Assembly: GCA_900754075.1 (NCBI GenBank) | Contig: CAAEBN010000066.1 | Location: 68,644 to 132,643, forward strand | DNA: 64,000 bases | Origin: an uncultured Collinsella sp. | Lineage (GTDB): Bacteria > Actinomycetota > Coriobacteriia > Coriobacteriales > Coriobacteriaceae | Reading direction: 5' to 3' | Shown here: in pieces, positions 52,535 through 59,658 of the stretch | Position numbering within the stretch: position 1 is the stretch's first letter | Layout of the letters: each line of letters begins with the position of its first letter | Notes under the pieces: model-generated | The model's database searches: none | Seen by the model: only the letters and a program-made list of their open reading frames with translations | What the model was told of the DNA's origin: nothing | Made by a program: the position numbers and the translations under genes

Positions 52535-53653
52535 GTGCGAAACAACGCATCGCGGGACGAGTATGTGCCGCAGCATAGCAGCAGATATGAGACGAAGGGC
52601 ACGTCTTCGCGTGGCCTTGCTGACGCTCGCATCCGCGTTACGAAGATTACCGCCATTGGGATGCTAACGTTGGCGGTTATTATCCTCGGAATTACCGCCA
52701 AAACCTACGCGTCGGAGCGAATGGCACACTCAGATGCGTCAACGGTACAGACGCAAAACAAAAAGGTCTCTGAATCTAAAGTCACCGCAAGCCAAACCCT
52801 GTCGACGGCGAGTCTCAAGACGAGGCTTTCGAAGGCGGACTTTAACGATATTCCCTCAGGCGATACCGTGCAGACCTTCTCACTGGTTGATGACCGGATC
52901 CCCGCCCTGGAGGATGAGAGCCTCGCCGCGCTCCAAGACGCCCTTGATCAGGCCCAGGAATTGGGCGATGTGGGCGTGGTGTTCTACGACCTGTCAAGTG
53001 GAAAGGGCGTGACGTATAACGCCGATGTCGAGGTTTACGGCGCGAGTAGCTACAAGGCACTCTATGCGTTGTACATCTGCGAGTCTCTGGTCGAGACAGG
53101 GCAAGTGTCGCTCGATGATTCCCTTGGCACCTATGGCGGCTACAACATGGGCTGGCAGACGGTGCGCGACCTGATCGAGGCCGCGGTCGTTAATTCGGAC
53201 AACGGTTCGTTTATCACGTTGCGTGCGGCGTTTGACCGTGTCGGTTACGAGGATTGGATTGTCGGTCTTGGCGTCGATTACGATACCGCACTCGACCCGA
53301 TGAGTGATTTTCCCACTTATTGTCCGCGCACCTCGGCCAAGTTGTGGTGCGAGATGAGCGAGTATCTGAGCCATGATACCGAGACGTCACAATGGCTGTC
53401 GGGCCTTCTGGCCTCTACGGCCCGATCGTTTATTCGTGATGGCATTGCGGACGACCAAGCCTTGGTGCGCAACAAGGCAGGCTGGATTAGCGAGGATGGT
53501 TGCTATTCGACATGCGATGCGGGCCTTATCGACATCGATGGCCGTACCTATGTCATGAGCATCATGACATCGATGCCGTGGAGCGACCGCTCGAGCGAGG
53601 TCACGGCTGCGATTGCAAAGGCTCTGTTTGATACGCGAGCTGCGCTGGCCTAG
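52535..53653 (+). CDS. Membrane-anchored SxxK serine hydrolase (class A beta-lactamase-like)
   Basis: The 372-residue protein has a basic cytoplasmic N-terminus, one membrane helix (about 38-57), a Ser/Thr/Lys-rich spacer to about 115 and a C-terminal beta-lactamase-like domain. The three active-site motifs are visible: SSYK (Ser171, Lys174), SDN (221-223) and KAG (about 314-316). The KAG variant and the membrane anchor suggest a peptidoglycan-related hydrolase, but beta-lactam hydrolysis is possible. Translation starts at GTG after AGGAGA. It is a single gene. Confidence 0.85.
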   Translation: MRNNASRDEYVPQHSSRYETKGTSSRGLADARIRVTKITAIGMLTLAVIILGITAKTYASERMAHSDASTVQTQNKKVSESKVTASQTLSTASLKTRLSKADFNDIPSGDTVQTFSLVDDRIPALEDESLAALQDALDQAQELGDVGVVFYDLSSGKGVTYNADVEVYGASSYKALYALYICESLVETGQVSLDDSLGTYGGYNMGWQTVRDLIEAAVVNSDNGSFITLRAAFDRVGYEDWIVGLGVDYDTALDPMSDFPTYCPRTSAKLWCEMSEYLSHDTETSQWLSGLLASTARSFIRDGIADDQALVRNKAGWISEDGCYSTCDAGLIDIDGRTYVMSIMTSMPWSDRSSEVTAAIAKALFDTRAALA

Positions 53654-53731
53654 CGTGTTCGTTTGACGAGGTCAAACAAAATGCTGGTACCATACCGTGG
53701 TTGAGAATTACGTATAGGTTTGGGGAATGGC

Positions 53732-54472
53732 ATGGCTACCATCGCGATTATCGGTGCACTCGAAAAAGAGATCATGCAGATTAAGGAAGAGCTGAGCGAC
53801 GTTTGTGAGGCACAGGAGGCGGGCTTGACCGTTGTGAGCGGTGAGTTCGACGGCCTGACGCTTGTCGCCACAACTGCGGGCATGGGCACGGTGAATGCCG
53901 CTGCTGCGACGCAGCACCTCATTAGCAAGTATGCTCCACAGGCAGTTGTGCTTTCGGGTATCGCAGGTGGCCTGAATCCCAAGCTCCATATTGACGATAT
54001 CGTCATTGGCAAGTGCCTGCGCTATCTGGATACCGATACCGCGCTTATCGCCGAGTCTGCACCGGGGCTCGAGGAGTTTGGCTCGACGTCTGCGCTGGTC
54101 GATATCGCTGCCGATGTACTTGCTGAGCATGGGTTTGTTGATGCTTCGACAAATGCGGCCGCCTCGAACGAGGGCGCAAAGCAGTTCCTGGTCGGCACGA
54201 TTGCCACGGGCAACCGTTTTGTGACGGGCGCCGCCATGCGCAACGACGCTATCGAGGCGACGCACGCCGATTGTGTCGGCATGGAGGGCGCGGCGATTGC
54301 CCATGTCGCAACTAAAAATGGTGTCGATTGCCTGGTGTTGCGCGCTATCAGCGATAATTGTGATGAGGCGTACGATGCGATTTGCGACCGCGAGTTCGAC
54401 CTGTTCGAGTATGCCCGTACCGCGAGTGGCATTACGCTCGATATCGTTCGCCGTATCGCTGCTATCTATTAG
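53732..54472 (+). CDS. mtnN: 5'-methylthioadenosine/S-adenosylhomocysteine nucleosidase
   Basis: The 246-residue enzyme removes adenine from MTA, SAH and 5'-deoxyadenosine. It shows IAIIGALEKE with the catalytic Glu near residue 11, TTAGMGTVNAAAATQ, GIAGGLNP, and MEGAAIAHVATKNG followed by RAISDNCDE with the catalytic Asp. The last activity is relevant to radical-SAM enzymes such as PflA, which release 5'-deoxyadenosine. The start at 53732 follows GGGGAATG; an ATG at 53720 is in frame. It lies 38 bases before engB and may be co-transcribed. Confidence 0.92.
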   Translation: MATIAIIGALEKEIMQIKEELSDVCEAQEAGLTVVSGEFDGLTLVATTAGMGTVNAAAATQHLISKYAPQAVVLSGIAGGLNPKLHIDDIVIGKCLRYLDTDTALIAESAPGLEEFGSTSALVDIAADVLAEHGFVDASTNAAASNEGAKQFLVGTIATGNRFVTGAAMRNDAIEATHADCVGMEGAAIAHVATKNGVDCLVLRAISDNCDEAYDAICDREFDLFEYARTASGITLDIVRRIAAIY

Positions 54473-54510
54473 CGCGCTCTTTTGTAAGAACCTACGACCA
54501 AGGAGTGTCC

Positions 54511-55101
54511 ATGGCCGATTCCATTAACTACCAGCTTGCCAAGTTCGTTGCCAGCTATGGCAAGGTTTCGCAGATTCCCGAGTCCACCTGCCCCGAGGTG
54601 AGCTTCGTCGGCCGCTCCAACGTGGGCAAGTCGTCGATCATGAACAAGCTTTTTGGCCGCAAGAACCTCGTCAAGGTTTCGAGCACGCCGGGCAAGACGA
54701 GCAACATCAACTTCTTCGAGGCCGACGACGTGCACTTCGTCGACCTGCCGGGTTATGGTTTCGCCCGTCGTTCCAAGGCCGAGCGTGACCGCTGGGCAGA
54801 ACTTATCGGCGACTTCTTCGACTCGGAGCGCAGCTTTAACCTGGTCGTGTCGCTGGTGGATATTCGTCACGACCCGAGCAAACTCGACCATGACATGATC
54901 GACTATCTGCAGGGCAACGAGTTCAACTTTATCGTCTGCCTCACCAAGGCCGACAAGCTCAGCCGCACCCAGCAGGCCCGCCAGGCAGCAGCCATCAAAA
55001 AGCAGCTCAACGTCCCGGCCGAAAACGTGATCATCACAAGCTCCCAGACCGGTACCGGCATCGACGAGCTCAAAAAGCGCATCGCCGAGGCTTGCCTCTA
55101 G
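54511..55101 (+). CDS. engB: Ribosome-biogenesis GTPase EngB/YsxC
   Basis: The 196-residue GTPase is needed for large ribosomal subunit assembly. It has G1 GRSNVGKSSIMNKL, the switch Thr in STPGKTSNINFF, G3 DLPGYGFA, G4 LTKADKL and G5-like ITSSQTGTG. Length fits the family. The ATG at 54511 follows AAGGAG. It follows the nucleosidase gene by 38 bases. It ends about 37 bases before the palindromic operator of the next locus. Confidence 0.93.
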   Translation: MADSINYQLAKFVASYGKVSQIPESTCPEVSFVGRSNVGKSSIMNKLFGRKNLVKVSSTPGKTSNINFFEADDVHFVDLPGYGFARRSKAERDRWAELIGDFFDSERSFNLVVSLVDIRHDPSKLDHDMIDYLQGNEFNFIVCLTKADKLSRTQQARQAAAIKKQLNVPAENVIITSSQTGTGIDELKKRIAEACL

Positions 55102-55137
55102 TAAGGGCTCTTGGCAGGCAATAGTTTGCATCTATCT

Positions 55138-55184
55138 ATATCACCCCAGTGATAGTTGTTGGTACACTATCACTGGGGTGATAT
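55138..55184. promoter_or_regulatory. Double-palindrome operator of the DUF3990/XRE pair
   Basis: ATATCACCCCAGTGATAG (55138-55155) and its exact inverted copy CTATCACTGGGGTGATAT (55167-55184) are 11 bases apart. Each arm is itself a palindrome, TATCAC-N4-GTGATA, so there are two dyad sites within a larger dyad. It lies directly before the DUF3990 gene. Confidence 0.85.
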
Positions 55185-55202
55185 TTTTGTTTGGAGGTCG
55201 AT

Positions 55203-55886
55203 ATGGAGCTTTGGCACGGGTCGGAGGTTGTTGTCGAGCATCCGTCGTTGGGTAAATGCAGACAATTCAATGACTATGGGTGTGGGTTTTATTGCACGCC
55301 ACATGAGGAAATGGCAATGGAGTGGGCATGTCGGACCGAGTCCGATGGTATCGCGAATCGATATGAGCTCGATATGGATGGTCTTGCGGTCTTGGACTTG
55401 GAGTCCGGGGAGTTTTCAATTCTCAATTGGCTTGCGATTTTGGCTAACAATAGGGAGTTCAATGTTTCGACACCGCTGGCGCGCGAAGGACTTCGCTATC
55501 TGCTGGATAACTGCCTGATTGATATTTCTCCCTATGACGTAATTCGAGGTTATCGCGCCGACGATTCCTACTTTTCGTTTGCAAGACAGTTCGTTAACGG
55601 CATGATCTCGCTTAGGCAACTGCAACTCATTATGCGTTTGGGCGATTTGGGCATCCAATACGCTCTTATGAGTGAGCGTGCGTTTTCAGCAATCAGATTC
55701 CGCGAATGGAGGCAGGCGTTGGGATCTGAGTATTATCCCAAGCGCTTTAAGCGAGAACAGAACGCGCGGCGCAAGTACCTGGAAACTGTGAATGGATTCG
55801 ACTCTGAGGGTGTCTACATTAGGGATTTAATGACAGGGAGGGTTGATTTAGATGATCCAAGAGTTGACGAATTGTGGACCGAGTAG
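55203..55886 (+). CDS. DUF3990 protein, candidate ADP-ribosyltransferase-type toxin
   Basis: The 227-residue protein begins MELWHGSEVVVEHPSLGKCR and continues NDYGCGFYCTPHEEMAMEWA, the hallmark of DUF3990. That family is thought to share the ADP-ribosyltransferase fold; the His-Gly-Ser and Gly-Phe-Tyr segments sit where NAD-binding motifs would be expected. GYRADDSYFSFA is also typical. GGAGGTC lies before the ATG. Its end overlaps the start of an XRE-type regulator by 35 bases, and a double palindrome precedes it, which together suggest a toxin-antitoxin unit. Confidence 0.75.
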   Translation: MELWHGSEVVVEHPSLGKCRQFNDYGCGFYCTPHEEMAMEWACRTESDGIANRYELDMDGLAVLDLESGEFSILNWLAILANNREFNVSTPLAREGLRYLLDNCLIDISPYDVIRGYRADDSYFSFARQFVNGMISLRQLQLIMRLGDLGIQYALMSERAFSAIRFREWRQALGSEYYPKRFKREQNARRKYLETVNGFDSEGVYIRDLMTGRVDLDDPRVDELWTE

Positions 55887-56550
55887 AACATATCCCATCT
55901 ATTACCTCGAGGATGCAATGAGCAACCTCGGCGACTGCTTCGACTATGCCGTGAACGACTATGGAGCGGAAGGGTCCGAGGTCGCTGAACTCTTTTGCCT
56001 GAGCGGCGTAGCCCGTGAGTTTGAGCGTGGCAACGCATGGGTCGTATCGGGAAAATCGGGCGTTGAGCTATTCGCGCTTATCGCCGAAAGGTCGGGCTAT
56101 CAGAGCGGGTCTATACCGGATCGCACCTATCGTTTTGAGAAGACGCCAGAGTATTGGACAGGCTGGATACTGGCATATCTGCAGTGGCGTTTAGGGGAGT
56201 CTTTCGAAGACCTGCTGCATGTCGTTCCGTTTGACGCACTGCGCAGTCTGTACTATCCCTGGCACGAAGCCTCGGAGGAACGCGTGGCTCGCCTCGTCTG
56301 CGATATGGCGAAGAAAGCGTCCAGGCAAACAAAACTTGCGTTAGCAAGAAAGAAGCTTAAGAAAACCCAACAAGACCTAGCATACGAATCGGGTGTGTCA
56401 CTCCGCTCAATCCAAATGTACGAGCAGCGCCAGAGAAACATCAATGAAGCTTCGGTAACAAGCGTAAGAGCCATAGCAAAAGCCCTTCACTGCAACATCG
56501 AAGATCTCCTAGAGCCAGTCTTCGAATACAAAGAAACCAGCGCAGCCTAA
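55852..56550 (+). CDS. XRE-type regulator with N-terminal antitoxin-like domain
   Basis: The 232-residue protein has an N-terminal region (about 15-75) with YYLEDAMSNLGDCFDYAVND and GVAREFERGNAWVVSGKSG, and a C-terminal XRE helix-turn-helix (about 165-222) with LKKTQQDLAYESGVSLRSIQ and NINEASVTSVRAIAKAL. The overlap with the DUF3990 gene and the shared promoter argue that it neutralises and represses the pair. Which part binds the toxin is inference. GGGAGGG lies 10 bases before the ATG. Later codons are AT-rich compared with the flanking genes. Confidence 0.75.
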   Translation: MIQELTNCGPSRTYPIYYLEDAMSNLGDCFDYAVNDYGAEGSEVAELFCLSGVAREFERGNAWVVSGKSGVELFALIAERSGYQSGSIPDRTYRFEKTPEYWTGWILAYLQWRLGESFEDLLHVVPFDALRSLYYPWHEASEERVARLVCDMAKKASRQTKLALARKKLKKTQQDLAYESGVSLRSIQMYEQRQRNINEASVTSVRAIAKALHCNIEDLLEPVFEYKETSAA

Positions 56551-56667
56551 AAGAGATGCAAGCCGCTGATTGCTCAAGATGCACTTCGAGCAATCAGAAC
56601 AGCGAAGCCGGCTGTCTCGTTAGAGCGTGCAGGCCTTGTTGATATTTAAATCCGCTTTCATATTGAA

Positions 56668-56705
56668 ATGCCCCGCCAAGCTAAAGTGCTCGGCGGGGCA
56701 TATTT
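56668..56705. terminator. Bidirectional terminator
   Basis: AATGCCCCGCC and GGCGGGGCATATTT form a strong stem, with A/T runs on both sides, between the XRE gene and the convergent cysteine-rich membrane protein gene. Other bases in the 232-bp gap show only a short repeat around ATTGCTC/GAGCAAT. Confidence 0.75.
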
Positions 56706-56782
56706 CGATTGACGATGCTAGCAGGGGTTGAACTTTAATATGCCGCGAGTAAGAGGCGTCTGCATTTAGCAATTAAAGTAAA

Positions 56783-57796
56783 TTATTCAATTCGGGCGCT
56801 CAGCCAGTATTCTCCATTTGAAGCTAAGATTGCGTACGTAATTCCATTTTTGACAGTTGGCGTATCTACGCAGGCAGCGCCAATCTCCTTAGCGTCGGAA
56901 AATGAAAGTGTTGGATCAATCGCTTGTATGGTTGCTAATGCTGTCGCCGCGGCATAATCTGTATTTTCGAAGTACATGACTATGTTTTTGAAGCAGTTTT
57001 CGGATCCAAGATAGCTGAGTAGCACCGGGTTACTCGAGTCCGAAAAGAAGCCTCCAATACCGGCAATCTTTGAACCGTTTTTGATCTGAAGTTCGAGTCC
57101 CATGCCGCTATCGTCTAGTTCGTAATCCGCATTCATGCTGCTGCAATTGGGGATATCGGAGAATTCCTCGTTAAGTCGATCAATAAAGCCTTCAGGTGAA
57201 ATTGAAAACTTTCCGTCGCCAAGAAAAGATGTGATTTCCTTCTCGTTGCGGGTGTCAACGACCTCTCCGCATCTCTCGCATTCTCGTATTTCCTTCGAAG
57301 TGGCATCTACGTAGTCGACTTCTTTGGTCCACGAGCCCGGTTGGTGTCCGAGTGGCTCCCCTTTCGTTTCGCCGCAACGCTGGCAGGTCTTCGGTGTCGT
57401 ACAAGTTGCTTCTTCCCATTCGTGCCCGAGAGGTTCTCCCTCGGTTTTGCCGCAACTTTTGCATACACGGGGGCTAGTGCAGGTTGCATTGGCCCATAGC
57501 TTGTGGCTACAAAACAATTGAGGAAACAGCATGGGCAAACTGAAGATGATGACAACTGCCACGGCAGCTGCGATTGCCGCTCGTTTTTTATTGCCTAATT
57601 TATGAATGGCCCGCGTTAGAAGTGAGTCGTTTTCTTCATTTTTGCGTGCGCCGTCATCTTCGTTTGATGGCGGATTTTCAGAGGAGGGGGTGCCGCTAGC
57701 ACCATCAGAAAACTGCTCGGCTTTGAAATCCGGCTTCCGCTCGTCGGACTTGCTGAGTGCCTTTTCCTCGTCGGGCTCCTTCATCTCGTCATTCAT
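56783..57796 (-). CDS. Membrane protein with cysteine-rich zinc-ribbon-like repeats
   Basis: The 337-residue protein has an acidic N-terminus, one membrane helix (about 72-93) and an extracytoplasmic part. The first section of that part holds repeats of the form ATCTxPxxCxxCGxTxGxPLGH: ATCTSPRVCKSCGKTEGEP and ATCTTPKTCQRCGETKGEP, then a third variant IRECERCGEV. Such pairs of Cys probably bind zinc. The C-terminal 150 residues have no motif I know. Base composition is clearly lower in GC than the flanking chromosome. AAGGAGCC precedes the start. It is next to a small divergent XRE regulator and may be part of an acquired island. Confidence 0.7.
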   Translation of the reverse strand: MNDEMKEPDEEKALSKSDERKPDFKAEQFSDGASGTPSSENPPSNEDDGARKNEENDSLLTRAIHKLGNKKRAAIAAAVAVVIIFSLPMLFPQLFCSHKLWANATCTSPRVCKSCGKTEGEPLGHEWEEATCTTPKTCQRCGETKGEPLGHQPGSWTKEVDYVDATSKEIRECERCGEVVDTRNEKEITSFLGDGKFSISPEGFIDRLNEEFSDIPNCSSMNADYELDDSGMGLELQIKNGSKIAGIGGFFSDSSNPVLLSYLGSENCFKNIVMYFENTDYAAATALATIQAIDPTLSFSDAKEIGAACVDTPTVKNGITYAILASNGEYWLSARIE

Positions 57797-57869
57797 GTTT
57801 ATCGAGGCTCCTTCCTAGCTATGAATCTGCGATGGGCATTTTTGATAAGCGGAATAGCTGGTGACATAA

Positions 57870-57893
57870 ATATATCCCAGTTTGGGATATATC
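57870..57893. promoter_or_regulatory. Palindromic operator before the small XRE gene
   Basis: ATATATCCCA and TGGGATATAT form a perfect 10-bp inverted repeat with a 3-nt spacer immediately upstream of the XRE start codon. Binding there would block translation initiation and transcription, as expected for autoregulation. Confidence 0.75.
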
Positions 57894-57896
57894 AAA

Positions 57897-58160
57897 ATGG
57901 AATATAGCGTAAGCGGCATGAACGTTGATGCTAACAGGACATGCGGAAAATGCCTTTCCCAGATTCGTCGGGAGCAAGGTATCACTCAGGTTGAACTCGC
58001 AAAGAAACTGGGGGTACCTCAGTCGTTCATCTCAAAGGTCGAGACTGGGGAACGCAGCCTTAGGGTCTATGAGCAGTTTGTCTATGCGGATGCACTCGGA
58101 ATTACTGTTGAGACGCTAGTACGTAAACTTGGGGCTGTTTTGAGTAGTGAAGATAATTAG
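57897..58160 (+). CDS. Small XRE-family helix-turn-helix protein
   Basis: The 87-residue protein consists mainly of a Cro/C1-type helix-turn-helix (about residues 22-75): ITQVELAKKLGVPQSFISKV, ETGERSLRVYEQFVYADALG. It has no extra domain. The start at 57897 is chosen by the position after the palindrome; a TTG-start alternative adds five residues. It is divergent from the cysteine-rich membrane protein gene, with about 100 bp between, and may regulate both. Confidence 0.8.
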   Translation: MEYSVSGMNVDANRTCGKCLSQIRREQGITQVELAKKLGVPQSFISKVETGERSLRVYEQFVYADALGITVETLVRKLGAVLSSEDN

Positions 58161-58438
58161 ATGATGCCACGCATCGATCATCAATTAGAAATTAAAACAG
58201 AGCTATAGGTCGAATGAGATGCTGGGAAGTGCGCCTTTATCAAATAGAAGCCAAAAGATCAGCCCGGCGACTTTCCAGAGCGTAGGTTCCTGTAGCCGCC
58301 GCCAGCGAAGTTAACGTAGGGGAGGCCAGGGGCTTTGCCCCCAAATCTTTCCGTATCGTGAAGGGTTCCTTGTCCGCTGCTCCGAAGGAACGCAAGATTA
58401 AATCAGCGAATGCGATATCCTGTCGAGGCTGCGCAGGC
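58161..58438. other. Intergenic region before the family B element
   Basis: No gene is supported. Short fragments such as GGGGCTTTGCCCCC (about 58330) form small hairpins. The segment resembles decayed repeat material. Confidence 0.4.
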
Positions 58439-58549
58439 CCCCTTGGGGCTTCCCCTGAAAACAATCCGCAGATCGAATTGCCCCGTCGCGCGAAGCGCAC
58501 GACGGGGCAATTCATGATCGAGGACGTTTTCAGGGGAAGCCCCAAGGGG
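58439..58549 (-). repeat. Structured intergenic element family B, copy B3
   Basis: Perfect 24-bp outer arms (58439-58462, 58526-58549) enclose loop strands which, read on the minus strand, are GTCCTCGATCAT and GATCTGCGGATT. The inner hairpin has arms GAATTGCCCCGTCG and CGACGGGGCAATTC. In minus-strand sense it lies 26 bases after the thrB stop, so its orientation again follows the upstream gene. Confidence 0.9.
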
Positions 58550-58575
58550 ACCGGTGAGAGCAGTGAGGCAGGACG

Positions 58576-59457
58576 CTACAGGTATTCGATCTGGGCGCCC
58601 TCGGTGTCGCACGTCAGAATGTGCGTGTTGCATTTGGGGAACTGCTCGCGCAGCTTGACCTGCAGGAACTTTGCCACGATGGTGTCGTCAGTCACGGCCA
58701 TGAGGGTCGAGCCGGAGCCACTGATCCAGATGGTTTTGGCGCCTCCGTTAAGGCAGGTGTCGCGCACGGCGTTGTAGTCGGGGATGAGGCGGCGACGATA
58801 GGGCTCCTGGATGCGGTCGTCATTGGCGGCGGCAATCAGGTCAAGGTCGCCGGTCTCCAGGCCGCGCGTCATGCCAGCAATGCGGCCCATCTGCCACACG
58901 GCGGTGGAGAGCGGAATCTCCTGCGGCACAACCTTGCGCGCCTCGCTCGTGTGCACCTCGTAGGGCGGGATCACGGTAATAAAACGCAGTTTATCGCTCA
59001 CCTCGTAGCGCAGGCACTGGGGGAGCGAATCAGTCGGCGTAAAGGAGCAGACGGCGCCGCCCAGGATGGCGGGGGCGACGTTATCGGGATGGCCCTCGAC
59101 CTCGGTGGCAATGCGGACGAGCTCGGCACGGTCGACGGTGTGGCCTGTCAGTGCGGCGGCGGCCATAATGCCGGCGACGACGCAGGTGGAGCTGGAGCCC
59201 AGGCCGCGGGCGACGGGAACGTCAGTCTGAATGTCGATGGCGACGGGAAAGGCCGGCTCGCCCCATGCGGCCAGTGCATCCACAAAGCTCACGTAGACCA
59301 GGTTATTCTCGTTTTGGAACTCCTCGGGGCAGCCCGTGATGGTGAGCTTGTCGGCGCGCTCGAAGGTGAAGTGCGAGTAGAGGCTGACGGCCATGCCGAG
59401 GGTGTCGTAGCCGATGCCTAGGTTGGCGCTGGTTGCTGGGACGGTGATTTTAATCAT
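58576..59457 (-). CDS. thrB: Homoserine kinase
   Basis: The 293-residue GHMP kinase phosphorylates homoserine on the way to threonine. It shows ITVPATSANLGIGYDTLGMA at the N-terminus, the ATP loop PVARGLGSSSTCVVAG, EGHPDNVAPAILGG, and a C-terminal WISGSGSTLMAV. The start at 59457 follows AGGAGG. It lies downstream of thrC on the same strand, separated by a long inverted repeat. Confidence 0.93.
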   Translation of the reverse strand: MIKITVPATSANLGIGYDTLGMAVSLYSHFTFERADKLTITGCPEEFQNENNLVYVSFVDALAAWGEPAFPVAIDIQTDVPVARGLGSSSTCVVAGIMAAAALTGHTVDRAELVRIATEVEGHPDNVAPAILGGAVCSFTPTDSLPQCLRYEVSDKLRFITVIPPYEVHTSEARKVVPQEIPLSTAVWQMGRIAGMTRGLETGDLDLIAAANDDRIQEPYRRRLIPDYNAVRDTCLNGGAKTIWISGSGSTLMAVTDDTIVAKFLQVKLREQFPKCNTHILTCDTEGAQIEYL

Positions 59458-59471
59458 GTGGGTCCTCCTGG

Positions 59472-59583
59472 GCGGGTCTGGCCGTTTAGTTCGCTGCTCG
59501 GGCAGTCCTGGCTCGCTCGGAAAGCACATTAAGTGCTTTCCGGCTCGTGCGGAACTCGCGACGAACTAAACGGCCAGACCCGC
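59472..59583. repeat. Long inverted repeat between thrC and thrB
   Basis: A perfect 22-bp outer arm (59472-59493 starts GCGGGTCTGGCCG) pairs with 59562-59583. GGAAAGCAC/GTGCTTTCC (59519-59541) forms an inner hairpin. The nested layout recalls family B, but the internal-loop sequences differ (CTGCTCGGGCAG on one side, GTGCGGAACTC on the other). Confidence 0.8.
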
Positions 59584-59658
59584 TCGCATGCTCGTCATCA
59601 TCCCGAAAGCTAAATAAAAAGAAGGTGCGCCGGCTTTCGCCGGCGCTGAATAAGGGAT

